From assembly GCF_000472965.1 (NCBI RefSeq), contig NZ_AXAU01000008.1, positions 62,001-126,000 of the forward strand: DNA of 64,000 nucleotides. The letters run 5' to 3'. The position numbers were made by a program, and so were the translations under genes. Shown here one piece after another: positions 45,443 to 53,172 of this stretch (positions within the stretch are counted from its first letter, which is position 1; every line of letters starts with the position of its first letter). The notes under the pieces were generated by a model that searched no databases, was not told the origin of the DNA, and saw only the letters and a list, made by a program, of their open reading frames with translations. This DNA is from Bradyrhizobium murdochi (GTDB taxonomy: Bacteria; Pseudomonadota; Alphaproteobacteria; Rhizobiales; Xanthobacteraceae).

Positions 45443-46339
45443 CTAGCGCGACGTCTGCGCGGCGCCGACCGAAGGCAGCGCCTGCACCGTGACGCCGGGC
45501 GGCGGCACGTCGTCGTCGGGGACGAAGAAATCCGACATCAGCGGCACGGACCGATCGACGCGGTAGTGCTCGAAATCCCTGACGCCGGAGGCGTACAGCA
45601 CCTTGTCGTCGATGCAGAACTGTCCGGTGAATTCCCGTGCCGGCCTGGTCAGGATCGCGTGCGCGGCGTCGCCCATGATCTCGGGCGTGCGGCTGGCGCG
45701 CATCATCGCTTCGCCGCCGAGCAGGTTGCCGACCGCGGCGGTGGCGATGGTGGTGCGCGGCCATAACGCGTTGACGGCGACGCCGGCGGATTTCAACTCA
45801 CCCGACAAGCCCAGAACGCACATGCTCATGCCGAACTTCGCCATCGTATAGGCGGTGGAATGCTCGAACCATTTCGTCTTCATGTCGAGCGGCGGCGACA
45901 GCATCAAGATGTGCGGGTTTTCCGCCTTCTTCAGATGCGGGATGCAGTATTTCGACACCATGAACGTGCCGCGGGTGTTGATTCCCATCATCAGATCGAA
46001 CCGCTTCATGTCGGTTGCTTGCGAGTTGGTCAGGCTAATGGCGCTGGCGTTGTTGACGCAGATATCGATGCCGCCGAATTCGGCGACGGTCTGCTCGATC
46101 GCCGCCATCACCTGCGCCTCGTCGCGGATGTCGCACAGCACCGGCAGCGCCTTGCCGCCGGCGGCGCGAATTTCTTCCGCCGCGGTGTAGATCGTGCCCT
46201 TGAGTTTCGGATGCGGCTCGGCGGTCTTCGCCGCAATCGCGACATTGGCGCCGTCACGCGCGGCGCGAAGCGCAATCGCCAGCCCAATGCCGCGACTGGC
46301 GCCGGAGATGAACAACGTCTTGCCTTTGAGGGATGTCAT
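45443..46339 (-). CDS. SDR family oxidoreductase (HSDL2-like)
   Basis: Short-chain dehydrogenase (298 aa). FISGASRGIGLAIALRAARDGANVAIAAKT is the NAD(P) site with TGxxxGxG-type GASRGIG, NNASAISLTN the conserved NNAG-like motif, and YTMAKFG the catalytic YxxxK. The combination with HPKLKGTIYTAAEEIRAAGG and MSMCVLGLSGELKSAGVAVNALWPRTTIATAA is typical of hydroxysteroid-dehydrogenase-like protein 2 type SDRs, often linked to fatty-acid metabolism. AGGAG lies 8 bases before the ATG. Convergent with the gst gene. Confidence 0.92.
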   Translation of the reverse strand: MTSLKGKTLFISGASRGIGLAIALRAARDGANVAIAAKTAEPHPKLKGTIYTAAEEIRAAGGKALPVLCDIRDEAQVMAAIEQTVAEFGGIDICVNNASAISLTNSQATDMKRFDLMMGINTRGTFMVSKYCIPHLKKAENPHILMLSPPLDMKTKWFEHSTAYTMAKFGMSMCVLGLSGELKSAGVAVNALWPRTTIATAAVGNLLGGEAMMRASRTPEIMGDAAHAILTRPAREFTGQFCIDDKVLYASGVRDFEHYRVDRSVPLMSDFFVPDDDVPPPGVTVQALPSVGAAQTSR

Positions 46340-46370
46340 CTGAAAATCTCCTGCGAAAGAAACACACTAC

Positions 46371-46608
46371 GTGAGGGACGCACACTGCCCGGGCTCCCCC
46401 TTGCGGGGGAGGGTTGGGGAGAGGAGTAAGCCCCGGGCTCGGACGGAGCCGTAACATGATCCTCGCAAGACAATCGATGAGGTTGATAGCGCTGTCCATG
46501 CTGTACGTCGAACAGTCGAGCAAGTGGCGCCCCTCTCCCTAACCCTCCCCCGCAAGGGGGGAGGGAACCCATCCGCTAGTGCGTCCCTTACAAACCTGCG
46601 TCCCTCAC
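46371..46608. repeat. 238-bp element F with 12-bp terminal inverted repeats
   Basis: GTGAGGGACGCA (46371-46382) is exactly mirrored by TGCGTCCCTCAC (46597-46608). Inside, a second pair of arms, CTCCCCCTTGCGGGGGAGGG at the left and CCCTCCCCCGCAAGGGGGG at the right, forms another large palindrome. The centre (about 46430-46525) has no gene. Size and structure recall a miniature inverted-repeat element. No target duplication was seen. It fills the gap between the SDR and ggt genes. Confidence 0.7.
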
Positions 46609-46643
46609 GAGTGCGCGGCTTCATTATTGTCCAACTGCTACGC

Positions 46644-48389
46644 TTAATGTCCCACCGCCGCCGCGCCTCTCGTTCGCGGATCGGGGGCGCCGAGCAGGCC
46701 GCCGGGCTTGACGGCGATCGAATTGGCCGAGGTCTGGCCGAGCGGCTCGATCACTTGGTGGCCCTTCGCCCGGAGCTCGTCCAGCGTTTCCTCCCGAAAA
46801 CCGCGCTCCACGCGCACCACGTCCGGCATCCATTGATGGTGCAGCCGGGGTGCGGCCACGGCGCTGGCGACGTCCATCTTGTAATCGAGCACGTTGACCA
46901 CGACCTGCAGCACGGCTGAAATGATGCGGCTGCCGCCAGGCGAGCCCGTCACCAGCACCGGCTTGCCGTCCTTCAGCACGATGGTGGGCGACATCGACGA
47001 CAGCGGCCTTTTGCCCGGGCCCGGCAAATTGGCTTCGAAGCCGACCAGGCCGAACGCGTTCGCCGCGCCGGGCGCTGCAGTGAAGTCGTCGAGTTCATTG
47101 TTAAGCAGCACGCCGGTGCCATCGGCGACGAGGCCGACGCCATAGGAAAAATTCAGCGTATAGGTGTTGCTGACGGCATTGCCGGCGGCGTCCACAACGG
47201 AATAATGCGTGGTATTGCTGCCCTCGCGCGGCAGGCTCACGGATAACGCCTCGGCGGGCGTGGCGCGCGCAAGGTCGATGCTGGCGCGTTGCTTTGCCGC
47301 GTAATCCTTTGCGATCAGGATATTCGCCGGCGCATTGACGAAGGCGGGATCGCCGAGATAGCGCGCCCGATCGGCGTAAGCGCGCTTCATGGCCTCGATC
47401 ATGACATGCAACGAGGGCGCCGAGCCCTGCTTCATGTCCGCCATCGCAAACCCTTCGAGAATGTTCAGCGCCTCCAGCAACACCGTGCCGCCGGACGAGG
47501 GCAGCGGCATCGACACGATCTCGTAACCGCGATAGCTGCCGCGCACGGGACTGCGGATCACCGCCTCATAGGATTTGAGATCGTCCGCCGTCATGATGCC
47601 GCCGGCATCGCGGACGGCTTTTGCCAGCCGTTCGGCAACCGGCCCCTGGTAAAATCCACGCGGTCCCTGCTCGGCGATCGCCGACAGCGTTGCCGCGAGA
47701 TCGGCCTGAACCAGACGGTCGCCCTCTCGCAGCGCCGTGCCGTCGTCACGGGAGAACGCCTTGGCCGAGATCGGCCAGCGCGCCATCCGGCGATACATGT
47801 CCGGCAGCGTGTCGGCGGTGTCGTCGGCGATTACGAAACCGTCTCGTGCGAGCTCGATAGCGGGCTTGAGGATTTGCGCGAGTGTGAAGCGGCCGGAGCC
47901 GTATTTCTCCAGCGCCAGCGCCAATCCGGCCACCGTGCCGGGCACGCCGATACCAAGCGCGGAATTACGCGACTTGTCGGTATCGGGCTTGCCGTCCGAT
48001 CCCAGAAAGATATCGCGCGTGGTCGCGGCCGGTGCGGTCTCGCGATAGTCGATGGCGACGTCTTCATTGCGCTCGGCTGAATGGATCACCATGAAGCCGC
48101 CGCCGCCGATGTTCCCGGCGCGCGGATAGGTGACGGCAAGCGCAAATCCGGTGGCGACCGCGGCATCAACCGCGTTGCCGCCTTGCCGGAGAATGTCGGC
48201 GCCGACTTCCGCCGCGATCCTTTCCTGGGCGACCACCATGCCGTGTTCGGCTGGAATGGAACGAACGGCGGAGGGGTCGAGGGACGAATGGAAGCCTCGC
48301 CGATCCTGCGCAAAGGCGGTCGCGCCGCAGGCGAATACCAGCGCGATTGCGGCAATCGCCTTGCGCCGGCTGATTTGAAAGATTGTCAT
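46644..48389 (-). CDS. ggt: Gamma-glutamyltransferase (gamma-glutamyltranspeptidase)
   Basis: Periplasmic enzyme that breaks and transfers the gamma-glutamyl bond of glutathione. 581 residues from the ATG at 48389, with signal peptide (IAAIALVFACGATAFAQ). GGFMVIHSAERNEDVAIDYRETAP in the large subunit and the autoprocessing site NTTHYSVVDAAGNAVSNTYTLN with Thr393 as new N-terminal nucleophile are intact, as are SSMSPTIVLKDGKPVLVTGSPGGSRI and the C-terminal small-subunit core. The frame extension to 48431 would start in the region before the signal peptide and is rejected. Divergent from the MFS gene. Confidence 0.95.
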   Translation of the reverse strand: MTIFQISRRKAIAAIALVFACGATAFAQDRRGFHSSLDPSAVRSIPAEHGMVVAQERIAAEVGADILRQGGNAVDAAVATGFALAVTYPRAGNIGGGGFMVIHSAERNEDVAIDYRETAPAATTRDIFLGSDGKPDTDKSRNSALGIGVPGTVAGLALALEKYGSGRFTLAQILKPAIELARDGFVIADDTADTLPDMYRRMARWPISAKAFSRDDGTALREGDRLVQADLAATLSAIAEQGPRGFYQGPVAERLAKAVRDAGGIMTADDLKSYEAVIRSPVRGSYRGYEIVSMPLPSSGGTVLLEALNILEGFAMADMKQGSAPSLHVMIEAMKRAYADRARYLGDPAFVNAPANILIAKDYAAKQRASIDLARATPAEALSVSLPREGSNTTHYSVVDAAGNAVSNTYTLNFSYGVGLVADGTGVLLNNELDDFTAAPGAANAFGLVGFEANLPGPGKRPLSSMSPTIVLKDGKPVLVTGSPGGSRIISAVLQVVVNVLDYKMDVASAVAAPRLHHQWMPDVVRVERGFREETLDELRAKGHQVIEPLGQTSANSIAVKPGGLLGAPDPRTRGAAAVGH

Positions 48390-48517
48390 CGAAAATCCGC
48401 CGCAGTTTGAGACTGTGTGGCGCGTGGGCAACAGCGCCAGCGTTGGTGACGCATGCTATATGGGTTCGGTTTCGGCACGCCAAACGCTTCGCGAGACTTT
48501 TGAAGGAAATATCCGAC

Positions 48518-49903
48518 ATGGCGGTGATCGCTTCCGAGGCAGTTGGCGCCGAGATTCCGCGGGCATATCCGCCCCGCGCCGCCGTCGTGAGCTGGATCTT
48601 CTTCGATTGGGCCGCGCAGCCATATTTCACGCTGATCACCACGTTTGTCTTCGCGCCCTATTTCGCGGGCTTCGTGGCGCCGAATCCGGCGAGGGGGCAG
48701 GCGCTGTGGGGATTCGCCACTGCCGCCGCCGGTCTGGTGATTGCGCTGCTGTCGCCGGTGCTGGGTGCCATCGCCGACGCCAGCGGCCGCCGCAAGCCGT
48801 GGATCGCCGGCTTCGGGTCGCTGTTGGTGATCGGCTCTTGCCTGATGTGGTTCGGAAAGCCGGGCGACCCCAGCGTCATCCCGCCACTGCTGTTGGCCTA
48901 TGCGATTGCGAGCATCGGTGTCGAATTCGCCACCGTCTTCAACAATGCGATGATGCCGACGCTGGTGCCGCCGGACAGAATCGGGCGGTTGTCCGGAACC
49001 GGATGGGCGACCGGCTATATCGGCGGTATCCTCAGCCTCATCCTTGTGCTCGGCTTTCTGGCGGCCAGTCCCGAGACCGGGCGGACATTGTTTGGCCTTG
49101 CGCCGTTGTTCGGTCTCGATCCGGTCACGCACCAGGGCGATCGCATCACCGGTCCCTTGACCGCCATCTGGTTCGTCATTTTCGTGACGCCGATGTTCCT
49201 GCTCACGCCGGATTATCCGGCCAGGCGTCCAATCCGTGAGGCGTTGCGCGAAGGATTGAGCGGGATCAAGCGGACGCTTGGCGAACTGCCGAAGCAGAAG
49301 TCGATCGCGACGTTCCTGCTCGCCAACATGATCTATACCGACGGACTGGTGTCGCTGTTTGCGTTCGGCGGCATCTACGCCGCCGGCACGTTCGGCTGGC
49401 ACACGATCCAGATCGGGACGTTTGGAATTCTGCTGGCGATCGCGGGCACCTTCGGCGCCTGGCTTGGCGGGAAGCTCGACGACAGGCTCGGACCCAAGCG
49501 CGTCATCGCCGGAAGCCTCACGATCCTGCTGCTTGCGCTCGCCGCGATCTTGCTGGTCGACAAGGATTCGATCCTGTTCGTGAAGGTCGCGCCACCAGCT
49601 CCGGGCGGCGCGCTGTTCTCCGGCGCCGCCGAGCGCGCCTATCTCGTGCTCGGATGCCTGATCGGCGCGGCCGGCGGCCCGCTGCAGGCGGCGTCGCGCA
49701 CGCTGCTGATCCGTCTCGCGCCGAAGGATCGCATCGCGCAATACTTTGGATTGTTCGCGCTGACCGGAAAGGTGACGTCGTTCATCGGTCCGCTCCTGAT
49801 CGGCGCGATCACGGCCGTGACCGCAAGCCAGAAAGCCGGCATGGCGTTGCTGGTGGTGTTCTTCGTCGCGGGCCTGGCGCTGCTGACACGCGTGCGGGAG
49901 TGA
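48518..49903 (+). CDS. MFS transporter, Atg22/UMF1 family
   Basis: 461-residue transporter of the Atg22-like (UMF1) branch of the major facilitator superfamily with about 12 helices. SWIFFDWAAQPYFTLITTFVFAPYFAGFVAP is the family's first helix, followed by the loop GAIADASGRRKPWI (MFS signature) and GKLDDRLGPKRVIAG in the second half. Eukaryotic Atg22 exports amino acids from vacuoles; bacterial substrates are unknown. I start at the ATG at 48518, with AAGGA upstream; the longer frame overlaps ggt. It is divergent from ggt. Confidence 0.9.
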   Translation: MAVIASEAVGAEIPRAYPPRAAVVSWIFFDWAAQPYFTLITTFVFAPYFAGFVAPNPARGQALWGFATAAAGLVIALLSPVLGAIADASGRRKPWIAGFGSLLVIGSCLMWFGKPGDPSVIPPLLLAYAIASIGVEFATVFNNAMMPTLVPPDRIGRLSGTGWATGYIGGILSLILVLGFLAASPETGRTLFGLAPLFGLDPVTHQGDRITGPLTAIWFVIFVTPMFLLTPDYPARRPIREALREGLSGIKRTLGELPKQKSIATFLLANMIYTDGLVSLFAFGGIYAAGTFGWHTIQIGTFGILLAIAGTFGAWLGGKLDDRLGPKRVIAGSLTILLLALAAILLVDKDSILFVKVAPPAPGGALFSGAAERAYLVLGCLIGAAGGPLQAASRTLLIRLAPKDRIAQYFGLFALTGKVTSFIGPLLIGAITAVTASQKAGMALLVVFFVAGLALLTRVRE

Positions 49904-49975
49904 GTGAGGGGGGAGCGACTGTCGCGCATTGCTCTCCACGAAGGCGGATTTCCGGTTTTTGTTGCGGCCCATCCG

Positions 49976-50053
49976 CGTCATTGCGAGCGAAGCGAAGCAA
50001 TCCATGCTTCAGCGCGGGGATAGATGGATTGCTTCGCTCCGCTCGCAATGACG
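49976..50053. repeat. Palindromic element, family B (copy B2)
   Basis: CGTCATTGCGAGCGAAGCG...CAATCCATG is mirrored by ATGGATTGCTTCGCTC...CGCAATGACG. Close relative of copy B1 at 9564. It follows the MFS gene. Confidence 0.8.
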
Positions 50054-50099
50054 TGTGGTTACAGTTTCGCATTCTCGCGACATGTTTTGCCCGAGGTTT

Positions 50100-50520
50100 G
50101 CATCTTCTTTCCCGCCCTCTCATTCAGAGGGCGCAGGGAAGACCGGGTGCTGGCTGCACCCGCGGTCTCGTGTGCAAGTGCGCATAGCAAAAGCGCACAC
50201 GAGCATACAGGTACAGCGGGAGCATCCCGGCCTTCCCTGCGCAATGGCTTTACGGCTTACTTCGTGCTCTTCCCGGAGAACGGCTTTCTTGCCTCCGTCG
50301 CCGACGGGATAATTCCCGCCGACTTAACGCCAGCACCGCGGCGCCCGAACCACACGACTTCGCCGTACGCTTCCTGCGCCTACGTCTTGCGCATTCCGCG
50401 TCCATCGCATCTCACCGCACGTTCGTGACGATCGCGAGCGCCCCTCCATCGGGTGAGACGGGCGGAATATGCCGCTGATTTGGGTGAGAACGAAAGCGGA
50501 ATATTTTTGATTCCGGGACT
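50100..50520. repeat. Suspected interspersed repeat G (non-coding)
   Basis: About 420 bases with a frame (residues such as GRREDRVLAAPAVSCASAHSK) of a kind I have seen mis-annotated as a protein in many Bradyrhizobium and Rhodopseudomonas genomes. Codon use and composition differ from neighbouring genes and no ribosome-binding site is present. I therefore treat the region as a dispersed non-coding repeat, not a gene. Only one copy is in this window, so the repeat claim rests on memory and needs a search. Confidence 0.55.
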
Positions 50521-50544
50521 TGACACGATTTCGGAAAATCAGAA

Positions 50545-50568
50545 GTGATTTGCCCGTAGGGCAATCAC
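50545..50568. repeat. Small hairpin GTGATTTGCCC/GGGCAATCAC
   Basis: GTGATTTGCCC followed by GTA and GGGCAATCAC, one unpaired T in the left arm. It lies between repeat G and the A4 element, in the non-coding stretch after the MFS gene. Confidence 0.6.
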
Positions 50569-50580
50569 ATCGCCGGTGCT

Positions 50581-50674
50581 GTAGGGTGGGCAAAGCGCGA
50601 GCGTGCCCACCGTCAAGCCATGCGATCGGTGATGGATGGTGGGCACGTCGCTGGCGCTCCTTTGCCCACCCTAC
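50581..50674. repeat. REP-like palindromic element, family A (copy A4)
   Basis: GTAGGGTGGGCAAAGCGCGAG...CCCACCGTC is mirrored by GATGGTGGGCACGTCG...TTTGCCCACCCTAC. It ends 16 bases before the purH stop codon (minus strand), so it may serve as the end of the purH transcript. Confidence 0.8.
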
Positions 50675-50689
50675 GGCGTTGTCATTCAC

Positions 50690-52282
50690 TCAGTGCCTGA
50701 AATGCCTGACGCCCGTGAACACCATGGCGATGCCGTGGTCGTCGGCGGCCTTGATTACTTCTTCATCGCGCATCGAACCGCCGGGCTGGATCACCGCCGT
50801 TGCGCCGGCTTCGATGCAGGCCAGCATGCCATCGGCGAAGGGGAAGAACGCATCGGATGCGACCACGGAGCCTTTGGTCAGCGGTTCAGCGAGCTTCATT
50901 TCGGCCGCAGCATCCTGTGCTTTGCGGGCGGCAATACGCGCCGAATCGACCCGGCTCATTTGGCCGGCGCCGATGCCGACAGTGGCGAGATCCTTGGCGT
51001 AGATGATGGTGTTCGACTTGACGTGCTTGGCGACGCGGAAGGCGAATCTGAGATCGCGCAGTTCGGCGTCGGTCGGCGCGCGTTGGGTTACGACCTTGAT
51101 GTCCATGTCCTCAACCACCGCATTGTCGCGGCTCTGTACCAGCAAGCCGCCGGCAACCGTCTTGGCGGTCAGGCCGACCGTGCGCGGGTCGGGCAGGCCG
51201 CCCGCGAGTAACAGGCGCAAATTGCGCCGGCTGCCGATGATCGAGATCGCCTCTTCGGTGGCGTCGGGGGCGATGATCACTTCGGTGAAAATGCCGATGA
51301 TGGCGCGCGCGGCCTCCGCATCCAGCGTGCGGTTGACTGCGATGATGCCGCCATATGCCGACGTCGAGTCGCAGGCGAGCGCGCGGCGATAGGCGGTGAC
51401 GAGATCGGGGCCCTCCGCAACGCCGCAGGGGTTTGCATGTTTCACGATGACGCAGGCCGCGGTGCGCTTCGGATCGAACTCGCCGACGCATTCGTAAGCC
51501 GCATCGGTATCGTTGATGTTGTTGTAGGACAGCTCCTTGCCCTGCAATTGCCGCGCGGTGGAGACGCCGGGCCGCTTGTCGGGCGTCGCATAAAACGCTG
51601 CGGTCTGGTGCGGATTCTCGCCATAGCGCAAGGACTGGATCAGCCGGCCGCCGAAGGCGCGGAAATCCGGCGCGTTGTCCTTGAGCTCTGTAGCAAACCA
51701 GTTCGAGATCGCGGCGTCATAGGCGGCAGTACGCGCATAGGCCTTTGCGGCGAGGCGGCGGCGCAGCCCGAGCGTCGTTGCGCCCTTGTTGGCGGCGAGT
51801 TCGTCGAGCACGGCCTGATAGTCCTGCGCCTCGACGACGACGGCGACATCGTCGTGGTTCTTGGCGGCCGCCCGGATCATCGCGGGCCCGCCGATATCGA
51901 TATTCTCGATGCAGTCTTCGTAAGCAGCGCCTTTGTCGACGGTCGCCTCGAACGGATAGAGATTGACGACGAGCAGGTCGATCGGCGCGATGCCGTGCGC
52001 CTTCATGGCGTCGGCGTGCTCCTTGTTGTCGCGGATCGCGAGCAGGCCGCCATGCACCTTAGGATGCAGCGTCTTGACCCGGCCATCCATCATTTCGGGG
52101 AAGCCGGTGAGTTCGGAGACGTCCTTGACCTTTAATCCGGTGGCGGCGATTGCCTTCGCCGTGCCGCCGGTCGAGACCAGTTCGACGCCATGTCCGGCCA
52201 GCGCCTGGGCAAATTCGATCAGGCCGGTCTTGTCGGAAACGGACAACAGGGCGCGGGTCACGCGGCGGGTCGTATCGGTCAT
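50690..52282 (-). CDS. purH: Bifunctional AICAR formyltransferase/IMP cyclohydrolase
   Basis: Last two steps of purine synthesis: AICAR to FAICAR and closure to IMP. 530 residues with the ATG at 52282, preceded by AAAGGA at 8 bases. The N-terminal IMP cyclohydrolase domain has [31 protein letters not shown] and [16 protein letters not shown]; the formyltransferase domain has [28 protein letters not shown] and the C-terminal [26 protein letters not shown]. All are standard. A HigBA pair separates it from the heparinase-like gene. Confidence 0.97.
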   Translation of the reverse strand: MTDTTRRVTRALLSVSDKTGLIEFAQALAGHGVELVSTGGTAKAIAATGLKVKDVSELTGFPEMMDGRVKTLHPKVHGGLLAIRDNKEHADAMKAHGIAPIDLLVVNLYPFEATVDKGAAYEDCIENIDIGGPAMIRAAAKNHDDVAVVVEAQDYQAVLDELAANKGATTLGLRRRLAAKAYARTAAYDAAISNWFATELKDNAPDFRAFGGRLIQSLRYGENPHQTAAFYATPDKRPGVSTARQLQGKELSYNNINDTDAAYECVGEFDPKRTAACVIVKHANPCGVAEGPDLVTAYRRALACDSTSAYGGIIAVNRTLDAEAARAIIGIFTEVIIAPDATEEAISIIGSRRNLRLLLAGGLPDPRTVGLTAKTVAGGLLVQSRDNAVVEDMDIKVVTQRAPTDAELRDLRFAFRVAKHVKSNTIIYAKDLATVGIGAGQMSRVDSARIAARKAQDAAAEMKLAEPLTKGSVVASDAFFPFADGMLACIEAGATAVIQPGGSMRDEEVIKAADDHGIAMVFTGVRHFRH

Positions 52283-52504
52283 GGGCAAGGTCCTTTGTTA
52301 GGGGATGCTTATGCCCAGGCGCGCGGCGATTACTCTCGCGCTTCCCGATGGTGCTCCATCCAAAGTCGCCAGTCGCGCGAGCGCGGGCTGGTTAGCAGCT
52401 TTTGGCGCGGTTCACAATGGGGGCGGATTGTTGTCTCTGCAGAACATTTGGAACGATAGTCCGGAGCACCCGCATGGATCGGCCGGAAGATTGCAGAGAC
52501 CGTC

Positions 52505-52813
52505 TCAAGCCGCCTTGATGGTCGGAATGCGGCTGACATCTTCGGTTCGTTCCGCATGCCAAGTATCGTAAGCGCCCTGCATCCTGGTCCAGACTCCCGC
52601 ACCATCGCCGAAAAGCTTGCCGAGGCGCACTGCGATTGCGGGAGACACCGGCTTTCGTTCCCCCAGGATGTCGTAAAGGTGCTGGCGCGAAATTCCGAGT
52701 AGGCCGGCGATCTCGGCCTTGGTTCGGCCGGTCGCCGGAATAACCTCATCGCGAAGTAGCGCACCGGGATGGGTGGGGCAGCGGTTCTTGCTGCGCTTGG
52801 CTGCATAGACCAT
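52505..52813 (-). CDS. higA: HigA-type antitoxin (XRE helix-turn-helix)
   Basis: 102-residue protein MVYAAKRSKNRCPTHPGALLRDEVIPATGRTKAEIAGLLGISRQHLYDILGERKPVSPAIAVRLGKLFG..., a complete HigA: PxHPGxxLRxE leader and a 5-helix XRE DNA-binding domain with helix-turn-helix KAEIAGLLGISRQHLYDIL. The C-terminal WTRMQGAYDTWHAER is the usual family tail. It is the second gene of the operon (higB first, 10 bases apart), the order of most HigBA systems. The start is the ATG at 52813. Confidence 0.94.
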   Translation of the reverse strand: MVYAAKRSKNRCPTHPGALLRDEVIPATGRTKAEIAGLLGISRQHLYDILGERKPVSPAIAVRLGKLFGDGAGVWTRMQGAYDTWHAERTEDVSRIPTIKAA

Positions 52814-52823
52814 GTTTGCTCCT

Positions 52824-53102
52824 TTAGTGATACTGTTCGAAATCGACCCGGAAGGCGTCGCCGTCTTCGAATTCGAACGTGATGCACCACGGTCCATTGA
52901 CGTGGACCGAATAGCGCTTCGGGTTAAAGCCATGCAATGCGTGAAAGTCGAAGCCGGGGATATTCATTTCCTCGGCGCGGACGGCAACGTCGAGACGGTC
53001 CAGCCTCGCGAAAATGCGCTTCTGCATTTTCACATCAATTTTTGAACTCCTGCCCCTCGCCCACAATTCCGAAAGGGCCTTGCTCTTGAAGGTTCTTATC
53101 AC
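52824..53102 (-). CDS. higB: HigB-type toxin (RelE superfamily ribonuclease)
   Basis: 92-residue RelE-fold toxin that in other HigB proteins cleaves mRNA in the ribosome. MIRTFKSKALSELWARGRSSKIDVKMQKRIFARLDRLDVA and PGFDFHALHGFNPKRYSVHVNGPWCITFEFEDGDAFRVDFEQYH are standard. The start is the GTG at 53102 (first residue read as Met). The longer frame crosses the promoter and is rejected. No ribosome-binding site precedes the GTG and the predicted transcript starts at about the same base, so translation may be leaderless. Confidence 0.93.
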   Translation of the reverse strand: MIRTFKSKALSELWARGRSSKIDVKMQKRIFARLDRLDVAVRAEEMNIPGFDFHALHGFNPKRYSVHVNGPWCITFEFEDGDAFRVDFEQYH

Positions 53103-53108
53103 ATCGCC

Positions 53109-53137
53109 AGTGTAAGCAAATAGCTTACTTGCGTCAA
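53109..53137 (-). promoter_or_regulatory. higBA promoter with operator palindrome in the spacer
   Basis: On the minus strand TTGACG (53132-53137) and TACACT (53109-53114) are exactly 17 bases apart, a good sigma70 promoter. The spacer contains GTAAGC-AAATA-GCTTAC (53112-53128), a perfect 6-bp inverted repeat overlapping the -10, the expected HigA operator. The start point, about 7 bases beyond the -10, falls on the higB GTG. Confidence 0.8.
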
Positions 53138-53172
53138 GCGATCGCCATTGGAAAGCCGGCCGCGAACATGGC

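Noticed and set aside
48386..50005. 539-codon minus-strand frame over the MFS gene
   Set aside because: Arg/Gln/His-rich antisense shadow; the plus-strand frame has clear membrane helices and the Atg22-family signature.
50024..50428. 134-codon frame in repeat G as a protein
   Set aside because: Lies in a suspected dispersed non-coding repeat and in part in a palindromic element; no start signal.
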